From Candidatus Gastranaerophilales bacterium (lineage in GTDB: Bacteria > Cyanobacteriota > Vampirovibrionia > Gastranaerophilales > Gastranaerophilaceae): a stretch of 64,000 nt of DNA. This document shows, piece by piece, positions 15,574 to 23,835 of this stretch. The stretch's first letter is position 1; each line of letters begins with the position of its first letter. The notes beneath the pieces were generated by a model. The model did no database searches and had not been told where the DNA came from. It worked only from the letters and a program-made list of their open reading frames with translations. The DNA lies in NCBI GenBank assembly GCA_944326475.1, contig CALVEC010000008.1:1-64000 (forward strand). Reading direction: 5' to 3'. Both the position numbers and the translations under genes were made by a program.

Positions 15574-16055
15574 TTTACCTCCAAATTCCACCTATGAATA
15601 CATTTTTTAAATTTTATCAACTTGCCGCAGAGGCGCATTCCGTAAGGCTTTCAGGGTGTTTTTACAAAACTTAAAAAATGGCAAAAATTAATGATATTTC
15701 CGTTTTGAAATTCGACTTTGAATTGTAACAAAATTTTTTCACCCCTGTTTTACCCCCCAACCCCTGTCAGCGAGAGTCATTGAGGGTATTTTTTAGTACC
15801 TTAAAAACACTAACAAAATTTCCGCTTGTAAATATCTGACCTGAATGGGTGCCTTTACTCATTGACAGTCGGGAATATTTTAACTATTTTCAAAGTATCA
15901 GACTGAGATCGTGAAACCTCTCTGGAATAAGAAAATTTTGTACTTGGCACAACGTCTTGTGAATTTCAAGCCGTTATGTTATAGTACCAATATGTTAACA
16001 AAAAGGTATACATTTGTCAACCATATTGGAAACATTTTTTCTCAAAAGAGGTATT
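15574..16055. promoter_or_regulatory. Divergent early/repressor control region of the prophage
   Basis: A gene-free 480-bp A+T-rich interval between the leftward early operon and the rightward repressor, where lambdoid-type switches normally sit. The clearest dyad is 'CCAATATG' (15987-15994) with 'CATATTGG' (16022-16029), flanked inside by 'ttaac' and 'gtcaac'. A possible -10, 'TATAGT' or 'gttatag', lies near 15979-15985. The dyad sits 27-69 bases before the repressor ATG, so repressor self-control is plausible. Confidence 0.5.
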
Positions 16056-16685
16056 ATGAACATTTCAGAAATACAGGAATTGCTCAGGGAAAGCAAAAAA
16101 TCAAACATAACGCTTAGCGATATTGCGAAAGCAGCAGGCACTTCCCGCGGCTACATCTCAAAAATTGCCGCAAAAAACACGCCTCTCGGTCTGAACAAAC
16201 TAAAAATGATAGAACAGTACTACAACGTGGATTTCAACGCCTTGATTTCCACAAAAAAAGAGGAGTGTATAACAATCGAACACATAGGAATTAAACCGAG
16301 CTGCGGAAGCGGCACTACGGTTGAACAGGAACCGGTTATTAAACCAATTGTACTCGGAAACGAGGTAATATCACACTATTTGCGCTGCACGAATCCGGCG
16401 AACCTTAAAGCCTTCACGGCTAGCGGCGACAGCATGTCTCCTGTTATAGAAGACGGAGACGTTTTGCTTGTCGATATCGGGCGCAGCGACATTAACAACA
16501 GCGGCATTTATGTCTTTTGTTCAAACAACGAATGGCGCGTCAAACGTTTTAATCTAAAGCTGGACGGAACGCTGGAGATTATTTCTGACAACAAAAGGTA
16601 TAAAAAAGAAGTGCTGACGCCAAATTCAAAAGTGGAAATAAAAATCATAGGACGCGTTATAAAAAACATGAGCCGCGGTCTGTGA
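16056..16685 (+). CDS. Prophage repressor, HTH plus S24 (LexA-like) protease domain
   Basis: A 209-residue protein started at ATG 16056 with 'aaaagaggtatt' upstream. An alternative TTG at 16014 overlaps the putative operator. Residues 1-65 are a helix-turn-helix domain ('LSDIAKAAGTSRGYISKIAA'). Residues of about 100-205 are an S24 peptidase-like domain with the nucleophile Ser126 in 'SGDSMSP' and general base Lys163 in 'WRVKRF'. Such CI-type repressors keep lysogeny and self-cleave at an Ala/Cys-Gly bond when RecA is activated. 'CGSG' at residues 83-86 is a candidate cleavage site. The catalytic residues are intact, so induction by DNA damage seems possible. Confidence 0.85.
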   Translation: MNISEIQELLRESKKSNITLSDIAKAAGTSRGYISKIAAKNTPLGLNKLKMIEQYYNVDFNALISTKKEECITIEHIGIKPSCGSGTTVEQEPVIKPIVLGNEVISHYLRCTNPANLKAFTASGDSMSPVIEDGDVLLVDIGRSDINNSGIYVFCSNNEWRVKRFNLKLDGTLEIISDNKRYKKEVLTPNSKVEIKIIGRVIKNMSRGL

Positions 16686-16835
16686 GTTTAGTAAAATGAC
16701 GCTCAATCGTCCGTTCCCCGCCATAACGGGGCGGGCGGCAGAGCACGCAGCGCCTGCGAAAATACGGTACTCTCAGACAAAATAAGCAGGCAAAATTGAT
16801 ACTTTACAAGCTGCCTGTCTTACAGCAAAAGAAAA

Positions 16836-16907
16836 GCCCCGAAAGATTTACGGGGCACACTGTATTTCTACAGTATTCGCAAAAAGCGATATGGAGACGC
16901 TTTTTGC
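16836..16907. terminator. Two stem-loops downstream of the repressor
   Basis: 'GCCCCG' (16836-16841) pairs with 'CGGGGC' (16851-16856), and 'GCAAAAAGCG' (16879-16888) pairs perfectly with 'CGCTTTTTGC' (16898-16907). The second has only a short T-containing tail. They lie 150-220 bp after the repressor stop and probably mark the end of its transcript and the prophage's right side. Confidence 0.55.
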
Positions 16908-17350
16908 ATTAATTAAGGTGTTTAAAAAACTTATTGGATATTATAGTAATCTTTTCCATTGCGGTTCATTTAAATCTTAATTCCTATATTATTATAATAC
17001 ATTAATATCATAATAACACAATTTATTAATTTTTTTTAATACGCATATACCTTTTTGAATAAAATATCAGATTGTTTTTTAAACAATGTGTCTGTTTACT
17101 AATACAGACATAAAAAGGCAACAAACAACACATCATGCTGAGCCTGTTTGACTTCTTTTATTGCCTAAAGATTCTTGTTGCGGTAAATTAAAATTTAGCG
17201 CAACCTACGGACTTTAACGATACTTAATCGTTTTTTCAGAGTTCTTATTAAAGAATGGGTGGAACAAAAAGCAATAATCGTATTTTTCAGATTTTAACTT
17301 AATTCCGCGTTTTGTGCTACATATCACGTTGGTACAGATCCTGAGACAAG
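16908..17350. other. A+T-rich gene-free stretch with one palindrome
   Basis: 16920-17110 is strongly A+T-rich with no credible ORF. A copy of the 'TTGCGGTAAATT' palindrome is at 17175-17208 (others at 1555 and 35035), and 'aagaatgggtggaac' at 17251 is a repeat fragment. If the prophage's right attachment site is nearby it may lie here, but the left end is outside the window so no att core can be named. Confidence 0.5.
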
Positions 17351-17610
17351 TGTCTTGGATTTTCTTCTCGCTCGCTGCTGTCGCTGACTACGCTGCGCTG
17401 CCGTCTGCTTCGTTTACGGATTATTCTGCTCTCTACGCTCCTGACGTTCGTTACAAAATCCTTTGGATTTTTGTCACTCACTACGGAGCTTGAGACGTTA
17501 CGGGCTCGCTCGCCCTTTGGGCTCGACTCCGCCCTACAGAAAATCCGTCTCGCTCCCCGGGCTGGGTTCACTTCGTTCACACGGCGCCCGTACGAAAATC
17601 CGCTTCAGGA
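17351..17610. repeat. Longest copy of the 'CTCGCTCGCTGCTGTCG' dispersed repeat
   Basis: Runs from 'tgtcttggattttcttctcg' to 'cgtacgaaaatccgcttcag'. Shared words in order are 'actacgctgcgctgccgtct', 'gattattctgctctctacgc', 'gtcactcactacggagct' and 'ctcgccctttgggctcgact'. The inverted copy at 34796-35005 keeps the same order, and a shortened copy is at 1271-1370. Two-way ORFs in these copies are artefacts of the repeat. Confidence 0.85.
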
Positions 17611-17655
17611 TGACGTATCATTTTATTTTTCTATTTCACGCATGTAGCTACCCCG

Positions 17656-17836
17656 CCGACCTTTGCAAAGCGAGTTACAGAAAGTTAATTAAACAACGAT
17701 TAGTCTCATCTGTTTGAGCAGCCCGTAGTTATTTTCAAGGTCTTTAATTTGTTTATGATTTTTCGCGGAAATATGGACTGCGAGTTATGAGACTCAGGTG
17801 CAATTTACTTTCTGTATGAGCGGAGCAGCAGGTCGG
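17656..17836. repeat. 181-bp nested-palindrome element, copy 1
   Basis: Bounded by 'CCGACCT' (17656-17662) and 'AGGTCGG' (17830-17836). Internal inverted pairs, from outside in, are 'ACAGAAAGT'/'ACTTTCTGT', 'AGTCTCAT'/'ATGAGACT' and 'GCAGCCC'/'GGACTGC' (one mismatch in this copy). Copies 2 and 3 (45554-45734 inverted, 51581-51761) have exactly the same length. No protein is encoded. Confidence 0.85.
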
Positions 17837-17849
17837 AAGGTTTCTTAGG

Positions 17850-17885
17850 CTCCACCCGTTCTTTGCCCCAAAGAATGGGTGGAAC
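17850..17885. repeat. 'CCACCCGTTCTTTG/CAAAGAATGGGTGG' hairpin
   Basis: 'ccacccgttctttg' and 'caaagaatgggtgg' form a 14-bp near-perfect stem immediately beside the 181-bp element. The same hairpin is beside copy 2 (45508-45538) and copy 3 (51778-51808). Confidence 0.8.
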
Positions 17886-17920
17886 AAAAAGCAATAATCG
17901 TATTTTTCGCAAAAAACTTC

Positions 17921-18256
17921 TGTCATCCTGAAGCGATAAATCAGGAGCGCAGTGAAAATCTTGTGTGTTCAGGATCTTACACACTTCGCGTTTTGCGCTA
18001 AACCCCGCGCCGGTAAGATGCTGAACATGGGGATATTGAAGCGGACACAAACGCCCGTCGCTTCAGCATGACAGTTTGTTTTACGGAAAAAGCATAAAAT
18101 GGTACGTCATCCTGAAGCGTCAAATTAGGGGCGCAGTGAAAATCGTGTGTGTTCAGGATCTTACACACTTGGCGTTTTGCGCTAAACCCCGTGCCGGTAA
18201 GATGCTGAACATGGAAATATTGAAGCTGACACAAACGCCGGTTGCTTCAGCATGAC
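17921..18256. repeat. Two tandem copies of hairpin modules A+B
   Basis: 17921-18074 and 18104-18256 are about 85-90% alike. Each has module A ('gtcatcctgaagcg' to 'tgttcaggatct', inverted arms 'atcctgaa'/'ttcaggat'), then 'tacacactt', then module B ('aagatgctgaac' to 'gcttcagcatgac'). They lie 84 bp from the end of the hypothetical gene at 18340. Confidence 0.88.
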
Positions 18257-18339
18257 GCGGAATAAAAATTAACAACCCGCTAAACATACAGAATAAAGTT
18301 AAAAGCTGAAAAATACGATTATAGCTTTTAACTTTATTA

Positions 18340-19464
18340 CTATATCTTTTTGTGCTCTGCATAGAGCTGCTTTACTTCATCGAAAACATGCGCAAGTTTT
18401 TCATGAAGTCTGTCGAGCTGCTCTTGTGCATTTTGTTTTTTGCCTATGCCGTTGTTTTTCAAATCCAAATACATGTCATACTGTTTTTGAAGCTCAGCGC
18501 TTTTTTCGGTGTTATCACGAATCTGATTCAAGTCCGACATCAGGCGATAATATGTCTGAGACGGGGGGTAAGACGAATTGTAGGAAGGACCGCATCTTCT
18601 TCTTTCTTCATCCTCTTGCTTGCAGGCTCTTTCATAGTCTTGTCTTATATATTCCGTGCGTTCATCGAGCAGATACTTTTCAACTTCGATTTCTTTGAGG
18701 CGTTTTTCGGCAATTGGCAGGTTTTCATCTATAAATAAAATTTGCTTAGCCAATTCATCACGTTTTTTCAAATCCTCGTTGCTTCGACCCAGCAAACCGC
18801 GAAGATGATTTGCAAACACAAAGTCACCTTTGTTATCGGAACTTACTTTAGGTGAATTTTTAAGAGTTTGTTTTGCTTCCATGTACAACAAATATTTTTT
18901 TATAACGTCAGACGGGCGGCAATTTGTGACTTGGTCATAGCTTTTTTCCAATTGTTCGTAGTATTTGATATAATCTTCCGCTTTTTTAACTTTATCAAGC
19001 CCCAGATTATGTTTTCGCCCGTTGTAATGCATGTTCAAATTCACGTCTCTTAGATAATCGTAAGGAACCGGATTTTTCGATTTGAATTTTTCTTCAAGCT
19101 GCTCAATTGAAGGAATCGGCGGTTCTGTATCAATTGCTATATAAAAGTGTTCGTTTCTGATTTTATCGGTAATTGGTTCCTCCGGGTCGGCAACGTACAT
19201 AAGATAGTTGTCAGCACGTCCGGGTTCAAATTTTCTGTAAGGGTCAACTTTTTCATTGTACAATTCCGTAAGCTCTCTAAATGTACCATACATCCACGGT
19301 CTGTCCGTCAAATCACTTATATTTGTTTCGATTATTTGATAATCTCCCCGTCCGTCCTTTGTTGTTTTTCTGACATTATAGCTATAGCCTGAAAAAGACG
19401 GCGTTTTTCCTTCCTGTTTTTTGGGATGCATTGTTCTGTAAGGGGTAACAGGTGTAATTCTCAT
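18340..19464 (-). CDS. Lineage-type protein of unknown function with N-terminal 'PSFSG' motif and coiled coil
   Basis: A 374-residue soluble protein with no signal peptide or membrane span. The N-terminus 'MRITPVTPYRTMH' leads to 'KTPSFSGYSY', resembling the 'P-x-S-F-G' starts of other small genes in this window (36172, 55641, 59163). The middle is globular and charged ('NEHFYIAIDTEPP'). The C-terminal part from about residue 235 is strongly charged and helical, likely coiled coil, with a conserved-looking 'RPSDVIKKYLLYMEAKQTL' before it. No enzyme motif is recognised. A leftward monocistronic gene, its end is 84 bp from a repeat cluster. Confidence 0.7.
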   Translation of the reverse strand: MRITPVTPYRTMHPKKQEGKTPSFSGYSYNVRKTTKDGRGDYQIIETNISDLTDRPWMYGTFRELTELYNEKVDPYRKFEPGRADNYLMYVADPEEPITDKIRNEHFYIAIDTEPPIPSIEQLEEKFKSKNPVPYDYLRDVNLNMHYNGRKHNLGLDKVKKAEDYIKYYEQLEKSYDQVTNCRPSDVIKKYLLYMEAKQTLKNSPKVSSDNKGDFVFANHLRGLLGRSNEDLKKRDELAKQILFIDENLPIAEKRLKEIEVEKYLLDERTEYIRQDYERACKQEDEERRRCGPSYNSSYPPSQTYYRLMSDLNQIRDNTEKSAELQKQYDMYLDLKNNGIGKKQNAQEQLDRLHEKLAHVFDEVKQLYAEHKKI

Positions 19465-19582
19465 TTTTCACTCTCCTTAATTTTGCAAAATAAGTTCGTT
19501 TATACAAAATCCGTGAAAAAAAGATTTTGCCGTTACAACAACGGAATGTAAATATAGTTTTACAATTTTCAGCCAAACAGAG

Positions 19583-20152
19583 TTATAAAATACTTTCAAT
19601 ATAGTTCAAAACAGCATCATTATAGCTGTTATTGCGGGTTGAAAAAGGGAAAACTTTTTTGTTCATAACTTTTGAAATTTCATTGACTTTTGAGAGTATG
19701 CGGGATTTTGAGGTGAGGTCAATTTTTGTTGCAATAACAATACTTGGCAGCTTGTGAAAATCAATCCACTCAAGCATCTGCAAATCATTTTTTTGAACAT
19801 CGTGTCTGGAGTCAATAAACTGAATCAACAGTTTCAAAGACTCGCGGTTCAATAAATAATCCTCAAGATTTTTTCGCCAGTTCTCCTGCATTTCCTTGGA
19901 GACCTTTGCATAACCGTAACCCGGCAAATCAGCCACTATATACTTATCATCAAAATCAAAAAGATTGATAAGGCGTGTTTTTCCGGGCTTATTGCTCGTT
20001 TTTGCGAGTTTTGAGTTGTTCGTGATTGCATTAATAAAAGAGGACTTCCCGACGTTCGAGCGCCCGATTAACGCTATTTCCGGTTTCTTAAAATCCGGAC
20101 ACTGGGAAAGTTTTTCAGCGCTGACTATGAACTTTGCTCTTTTTACTATCAT
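19583..20152 (-). CDS. engB: Ribosome-biogenesis GTPase EngB/YihA
   Basis: A 189-residue GTPase started at ATG 20152 (MIVKRAKF), matching the usual length. The G1 motif is 'GRSNVGKS' (30-37), the G3 motif 'DLPGYG' and the G4 motif 'TKID', with the family's 'KPGKTRLINLFDFD' switch I region between. EngB assists late assembly of the large ribosomal subunit. A longer start at 20236 is possible but adds residues not typical of the family. The upstream small gene overlaps its start by about 38 bases. Confidence 0.93.
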   Translation of the reverse strand: MIVKRAKFIVSAEKLSQCPDFKKPEIALIGRSNVGKSSFINAITNNSKLAKTSNKPGKTRLINLFDFDDKYIVADLPGYGYAKVSKEMQENWRKNLEDYLLNRESLKLLIQFIDSRHDVQKNDLQMLEWIDFHKLPSIVIATKIDLTSKSRILSKVNEISKVMNKKVFPFSTRNNSYNDAVLNYIESIL

Positions 20153-20369
20153 CAAGCTTCTTCTTTTTATACAAAACTGTGTAAAGGAGATTATACATTT
20201 TCGGATTGTTGTAAACGTTGATTTGAGTAGCTTCATCAGAGATGTTGAACTGAATTTTGTTTTTCACGCCCGTCAGAGAAGTTTCAACATGACAAATTTG
20301 TATTATTCTGTCCCGAATAATACTCATGGGTTGTGACAAAAAGATTTCAAATGTTTTAAAAACGTTCAT
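20115..20369 (-). CDS. Small hypothetical protein overlapping the engB start
   Basis: About 84 residues from ATG 20369. An internal ATG at 20327 would give about 70. The core 'HVETSLTGVKNKIQFNISDE' to 'NNPKMYNLLYTVLYKKKK' looks like a real folded domain and the end is very basic. Neither start has a good ribosome-binding site, but a 'TATTAT'-type -10 lies just upstream, so it may be nearly leaderless. Overlap with engB suggests coupled expression. Function unknown. Confidence 0.5.
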   Translation of the reverse strand: MNVFKTFEIFLSQPMSIIRDRIIQICHVETSLTGVKNKIQFNISDEATQINVYNNPKMYNLLYTVLYKKKKLDDSKKSKVHSQR

Positions 20370-20503
20370 CACAAGGTATAATATCAAACATATTATTTAT
20401 GTTCAATAAATTGTAAATAAAATGAAATTTATTTTAATGGAAAATTTGTAAATCGGCTTTTTCCGGCTGTTACAATTAATGAAAGGTATTTTTATCAAAT
20501 TGA

Positions 20504-20812
20504 TTAAGCACTCAAGTTGATAGTAAAGTCTTTCTTGATGTTGTTTTCAAGAAGTTTCTGCAAGCTTTCAAGTTGTGCGGTTGCGGATTTTTGCTGTGTT
20601 TCAAGGTTCTTTTGCTGAAGTTCAAGATATGAATCCATATATTGAAGCTGTTGAACCTGAGGGTCATTCTCCCAGTCAGAACCTGTGCAAGCTCTTGACA
20701 AAGTGTATGCAATGTTTTGTCTTTTGTTGCTGATTCCCATAATGCTGAACTCTAAGTTGCTTTTGTAAAGCGTCAAGCTCAAAATGTTGGTGTTTACTGC
20801 TGCGACAGTCAT
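20504..20812 (-). CDS. Small helical protein of unknown function
   Basis: A 102-residue protein preceded on its strand by 'taaggagagattgac'. The N-terminus 'MTVAAVNTNILSLTLYKSNL' is followed by 'NKRQNIAYTLSRACTGSDWE', then a Gln/Leu-rich coiled-coil region ('ELQQKNLETQQKSATAQLES'). The combination of an early polar helix and C-terminal coiled coil resembles the protein at 49475-50020. It looks like a secretion-system or structural small protein, but no family is recognised. Confidence 0.65.
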   Translation of the reverse strand: MTVAAVNTNILSLTLYKSNLEFSIMGISNKRQNIAYTLSRACTGSDWENDPQVQQLQYMDSYLELQQKNLETQQKSATAQLESLQKLLENNIKKDFTINLSA

Positions 20813-20988
20813 GTCAATCTCTCCTTAATCATTTAGTCTAGTGGTACGGTTGTGGTATTCAATTTCTTTTAGGTATTTAGGTATTTTATTTAGTCTGTTT
20901 AAAATTTTCTCTCGTACATATATAAAGTATAAACAATAAATAAAATTGCTATATTTGTTATATACTACGTTACAAAAGTTAACAATAG

Positions 20989-21021
20989 AAAAAAAGCCCC
21001 GTAACACCGGTTACGAGGCTT
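20989..21021 (-). terminator. Intrinsic terminator of the lspA-rluD-lapA-like operon
   Basis: On the minus strand 'AAGCCTCGTAACC' pairs with 'GGTTACGGGGCTT' around a short loop and is followed by a run of T (the A-run at 20989-20995 on the plus strand). It lies about 40 bp past the end of the lapA-like gene. Confidence 0.85.
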
Positions 21022-21060
21022 GATTCGTATTCGTATCATCATAGCAAGAATATATATTTT

Positions 21061-21423
21061 TTATTTATTATTATTTAAAGCTGATTCAAGAGCAGCCTCG
21101 AGAGTTTCAATTTTTGCCTCGAGGGCTTTTATTTTCGCTTCGTCTTCTTCGCTTTTAACAGAAAGGCTCTCGGTTCTCTTTTCGTATGCAGAAACTGCCT
21201 TCTGATTTCTGTACGATGTGATTTTTGAACTCAAAAAGCCCATTATAAGTCCTGTAAACACAAACAGAATTGCCATCAAAGACAGCGGCAGCGAGTAAAC
21301 ATTATGATTCAAAATGCATACATAAGTAACTTTGTAAGAATGGTTTACGTAAATAAAATACAACAAAGCCATACTTATTATTATATTCAGACTAAATGCC
21401 GCTATTGACGCATTTCGTTTCAT
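21061..21423 (-). CDS. LapA-like two-span membrane protein with cytoplasmic coiled coil
   Basis: A 120-residue protein with two membrane spans ('IAAFSLNIIISMALLYFIYV' and 'LSLMAILFVFTGLIMGFL') joined by a short loop. A C-terminal coiled coil follows ('AKIKALEAKIETLEAALESA'). This is the layout of LapA/DUF1049 proteins, which in E. coli act with LapB in envelope lipid homeostasis. No LapB is adjacent, so that role is inferred. It overlaps the rluD end by 32 bases and is the last gene of the operon. Confidence 0.6.
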   Translation of the reverse strand: MKRNASIAAFSLNIIISMALLYFIYVNHSYKVTYVCILNHNVYSLPLSLMAILFVFTGLIMGFLSSKITSYRNQKAVSAYEKRTESLSVKSEEDEAKIKALEAKIETLEAALESALNNNK

Positions 21424-22339
21424 TTTTGTTCCTTAAATAATTAACTGTTTTTATAATATCATAAGATTGATTAATTGTAACTATTTTTTTTAAATTATTT
21501 GCGGGGGATTTAAAAGTCAAGGAGTATGCTTGTAAAACCTGTTCCTGTGTATTGACGGGAATCTTCGCCCCGCCGTAGAGAGAGTCATTAACAACGGGGT
21601 GACCTATTGACGCCAGATGAACGCGTATCTGGTGTGTTCTTCCGGTTTCAAGTTCAACGTCAAGAAGTGTAAACCCCTTAAATCTTTCCAAAACTCTGTA
21701 GCGGGTAATTGAGGGTTTACCATCGGGTGTCACAGCCATTTTTTCGGGTTTTGACGGATGTCTGCCGATATTTTTATTAATCGTGCCGCAATCTGACTCA
21801 AAATTCCCGCTTGCGACCGTATAATATTTCTTTTCAACAGTTCTGGACTGTATTTGAGACTTCAAATCTTCATAAGCCTCGTTTGTTTTGGCTATCATCA
21901 AAAGCCCGCTCGTATTTCTGTCCAATCTGTGAACTATGCCGGGTCTGTAGTCTCCGTTGCAGTCACATAACGGATATTTACCCAGCAGCGCATTAACAAG
22001 CGTGCCCTGCATTTCTTTAGATGTCGGATGGGTAAGCATGTTTTTGGGTTTGTTAACAACGAGCATAGCTTCGTCTTCATATACGATTTCAACAGGAATG
22101 TCTTCAGGTTGGGGCAGCAGTTTTTTTTCATCTTCTATTGCAATTTGAAGTACGTCATCGGTCTTTAAGAGCGCAGAGCATTTCACAGGAGAGTCGTTTA
22201 ACAAAACTCTGCCTGCTTTAACCTGTTTTTGAATTGCACTGCGGGAAAGTTCCGGATACAAACCGCACAAAAAAACATCCAGCCTGGAGCCGGCGTCATC
22301 TGCGTCTATATTTATTTTTTCAATTTTGTTGTTTGTCAT
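21392..22339 (-). CDS. rluD: Pseudouridine synthase, RluD/RluA family with S4 domain
   Basis: A 315-residue enzyme. Residues of about 15-75 are an S4 RNA-binding domain ('AGSRLDVFLCGLYPELSRSA'). The catalytic domain has the family motif 'PGIVHRLDRNTSGLLMIAKT', whose Asp attacks the target uridine, and 'TGRTHQIRVHLASIGHPVVN'. RluD-type enzymes modify helix 69 of 23S rRNA. It overlaps lspA by 20 bases, a pairing common in many bacteria. RluD is the best fit, though other RluA-family targets cannot be excluded from sequence alone. Confidence 0.88.
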   Translation of the reverse strand: MTNNKIEKINIDADDAGSRLDVFLCGLYPELSRSAIQKQVKAGRVLLNDSPVKCSALLKTDDVLQIAIEDEKKLLPQPEDIPVEIVYEDEAMLVVNKPKNMLTHPTSKEMQGTLVNALLGKYPLCDCNGDYRPGIVHRLDRNTSGLLMIAKTNEAYEDLKSQIQSRTVEKKYYTVASGNFESDCGTINKNIGRHPSKPEKMAVTPDGKPSITRYRVLERFKGFTLLDVELETGRTHQIRVHLASIGHPVVNDSLYGGAKIPVNTQEQVLQAYSLTFKSPANNLKKIVTINQSYDIIKTVNYLRNKNETKCVNSGI

Positions 22340-22790
22340 TATTAAAAATTATATTACAAATAATGAGAAAAGCGGCAGTGTTAATAAAAACGTCGGAAAT
22401 GTTAAAAATAGGAAAATCGACAAAAGTCAGTCTTATGTAATCCGTCACAAAACCGTCTGCAATCCTTTCCGCTAAATTGCCGATAATTCCGGCGCAAAAA
22501 AGCGAAAGAAGAATCAATGACGAAGGTTTTAGACTGTTCAAATGTTTTATTACATAGAAAACAACCATAGCGAGAATAAAGACGGAAAGCACAATCAAGA
22601 TATCCGTATGCGTCTGAAAAAGGCTGAATGCAGCTCCCGTATTTTTCACAAAATCTATATCAAAAAAGAAAAAGTTCAGTTTGTTGCAATACATCTGCAA
22701 AAAGTTTCGCAAAAAGAAGGAAAACAAAACCAGCGCAAGCGTAACACTCACATACACCAAAAAATTTTGCAGTTTTTTAGATAGTTTCAT
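22320..22790 (-). CDS. lspA: Lipoprotein signal peptidase (signal peptidase II)
   Basis: A 156-residue, four-span aspartyl protease that removes signal peptides from prolipoproteins. Family motifs are 'KNTGAAFSL', 'GNLAERIADGFVTDYI' and 'FNISDVFI'. The catalytic dyad is the Asp of 'VTDY' and the Asp of 'NISD'. The usual Asp of 'GNLxDR' is Glu here ('GNLAER'), a conservative change at a conserved but non-catalytic position. It implies lipoprotein processing and hence an envelope with lipoproteins. It overlaps both neighbours, so the operon is tightly coupled. Confidence 0.9.
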   Translation of the reverse strand: MKLSKKLQNFLVYVSVTLALVLFSFFLRNFLQMYCNKLNFFFFDIDFVKNTGAAFSLFQTHTDILIVLSVFILAMVVFYVIKHLNSLKPSSLILLSLFCAGIIGNLAERIADGFVTDYIRLTFVDFPIFNISDVFINTAAFLIICNIIFNNDKQQN

Positions 22791-23688
22791 TCTTTTTTAC
22801 ATCGCTTTCGGGTTGAGTTACTTGTTTCAAAATATTAACTCGCTTAGACAGTATTGCAATACCTTTAATTTTAATATTCACATCGTTTTCGTTAACAGAT
22901 GCCTCTGCAATTCCTATAGAAGCAAATGCATTTTCATTCTTATCTTCCTTATTTGCTCTGAGTATGCGCTCCTGAACAGTATCTGCTTTTATAGTTCTGA
23001 ATGCATCTTCCGGTTTGCCCATCGGGAATTTTATCATTTCATTGTTTATAGACACCATTGCAACGTACTCTTTCGGAACATCGACCCTTGCGCTTGCCGT
23101 GTATTCAGAGCCGGCATAAGCTTTTCCGGGTGCATCTATAGACATTTTTATATCTTTTGCAATGCCGTATTTTAGTGATGATTGTTCATGAATTGTGGAA
23201 TCTGAGTATATTTTCCATTCACCGGCAACTTTTTTCAGATGATAAACAAGTATAGCCTCTGCGTCAATATAGCCGTATCCAGGCAAATAATCAACAGACA
23301 TGGTTGTATCGCCTTTTACCGTCTCAAGGGTAACTACCTTTGCAAAATCAACTCCGGCATCTAAAAACAGAATTTTTTGTTTGTATTTAACGTTTGGATA
23401 TGCAATCCACGCCTCTTTTAAATTCTGCGTCAGTTTTTTCTTGTCAACACCGTCAAAATTCACATAATCATCAGAATACATGTTCATTATTTTATCGAGC
23501 TGGTGACGGGTCGTATACTTATTCATATTGCGAAAAAGCGCTCTTATGTCATTGTGTTTTGATTCAAGAGACATGTCGGTAAAACCGATATTTTTTAAAT
23601 TTATATCCTTACTTTCCTGTGCAAAACCGACTGCACCAAAGCAAACAAGCGACATAATAACCAATATTGCCGATAATAAATTCCTCAT
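22777..23688 (-). CDS. Exported protein with NTF2/SnoaL-like domain
   Basis: A 303-residue protein started at ATG 23688, with 'aaaggaaaaacgg' upstream. A longer start at 23712 adds eight charged residues before the signal peptide. Residues 1-23 are a signal peptide ('LLSAILVIMSLVCFGAVGFA'). Residues of about 40-160 fit an NTF2-like fold ('HQLDKIMNMYSDDYVNFDGV', 'KVAGEWKIYSDS'), a fold used for ligand binding or as an adaptor. The C-terminal 140 residues are a beta-rich region. It is the first gene of the operon that continues into lspA. Periplasmic location is inferred and function unknown. Confidence 0.65.
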   Translation of the reverse strand: MRNLLSAILVIMSLVCFGAVGFAQESKDINLKNIGFTDMSLESKHNDIRALFRNMNKYTTRHQLDKIMNMYSDDYVNFDGVDKKKLTQNLKEAWIAYPNVKYKQKILFLDAGVDFAKVVTLETVKGDTTMSVDYLPGYGYIDAEAILVYHLKKVAGEWKIYSDSTIHEQSSLKYGIAKDIKMSIDAPGKAYAGSEYTASARVDVPKEYVAMVSINNEMIKFPMGKPEDAFRTIKADTVQERILRANKEDKNENAFASIGIAEASVNENDVNIKIKGIAILSKRVNILKQVTQPESDVKKNETI

Positions 23689-23729
23689 CCGTTTTTCCTT
23701 TGTTTTGGACATTTTCTCTAATACAATAC

Positions 23730-23783
23730 ATTATAGCAAAAATTTATTTTTTTTTGTTAAAATTTTCATAAAAGAGTTATAAT
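23730..23783. promoter_or_regulatory. Divergent promoters between the lspA operon and coaX
   Basis: Rightward: 'TTGTTA' (23754-23759) and 'TATAAT' (23778-23783) with an 18-bp spacer. Leftward: 'TATAAT' read on the minus strand from 23735-23730, with a weak 'TTAACA' at 23760-23755. The two overlap, so one could affect the other. Confidence 0.65.
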
Positions 23784-23835
23784 TAATGACTTAAAATCGG
23801 AGACCATTTTTTTAGTCTCACAAACGGAGGTTTTT

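Noticed and set aside
17805-18234. Short ORFs with 'HVQHLTG' type peptides in repeat clusters (also near 45205-45637 and 51180-51908)
   Set aside because: They follow the hairpin modules and the 181-bp element on either strand and vary with repeat decay. They lack ribosome-binding sites and are artefacts of repeat sequence.
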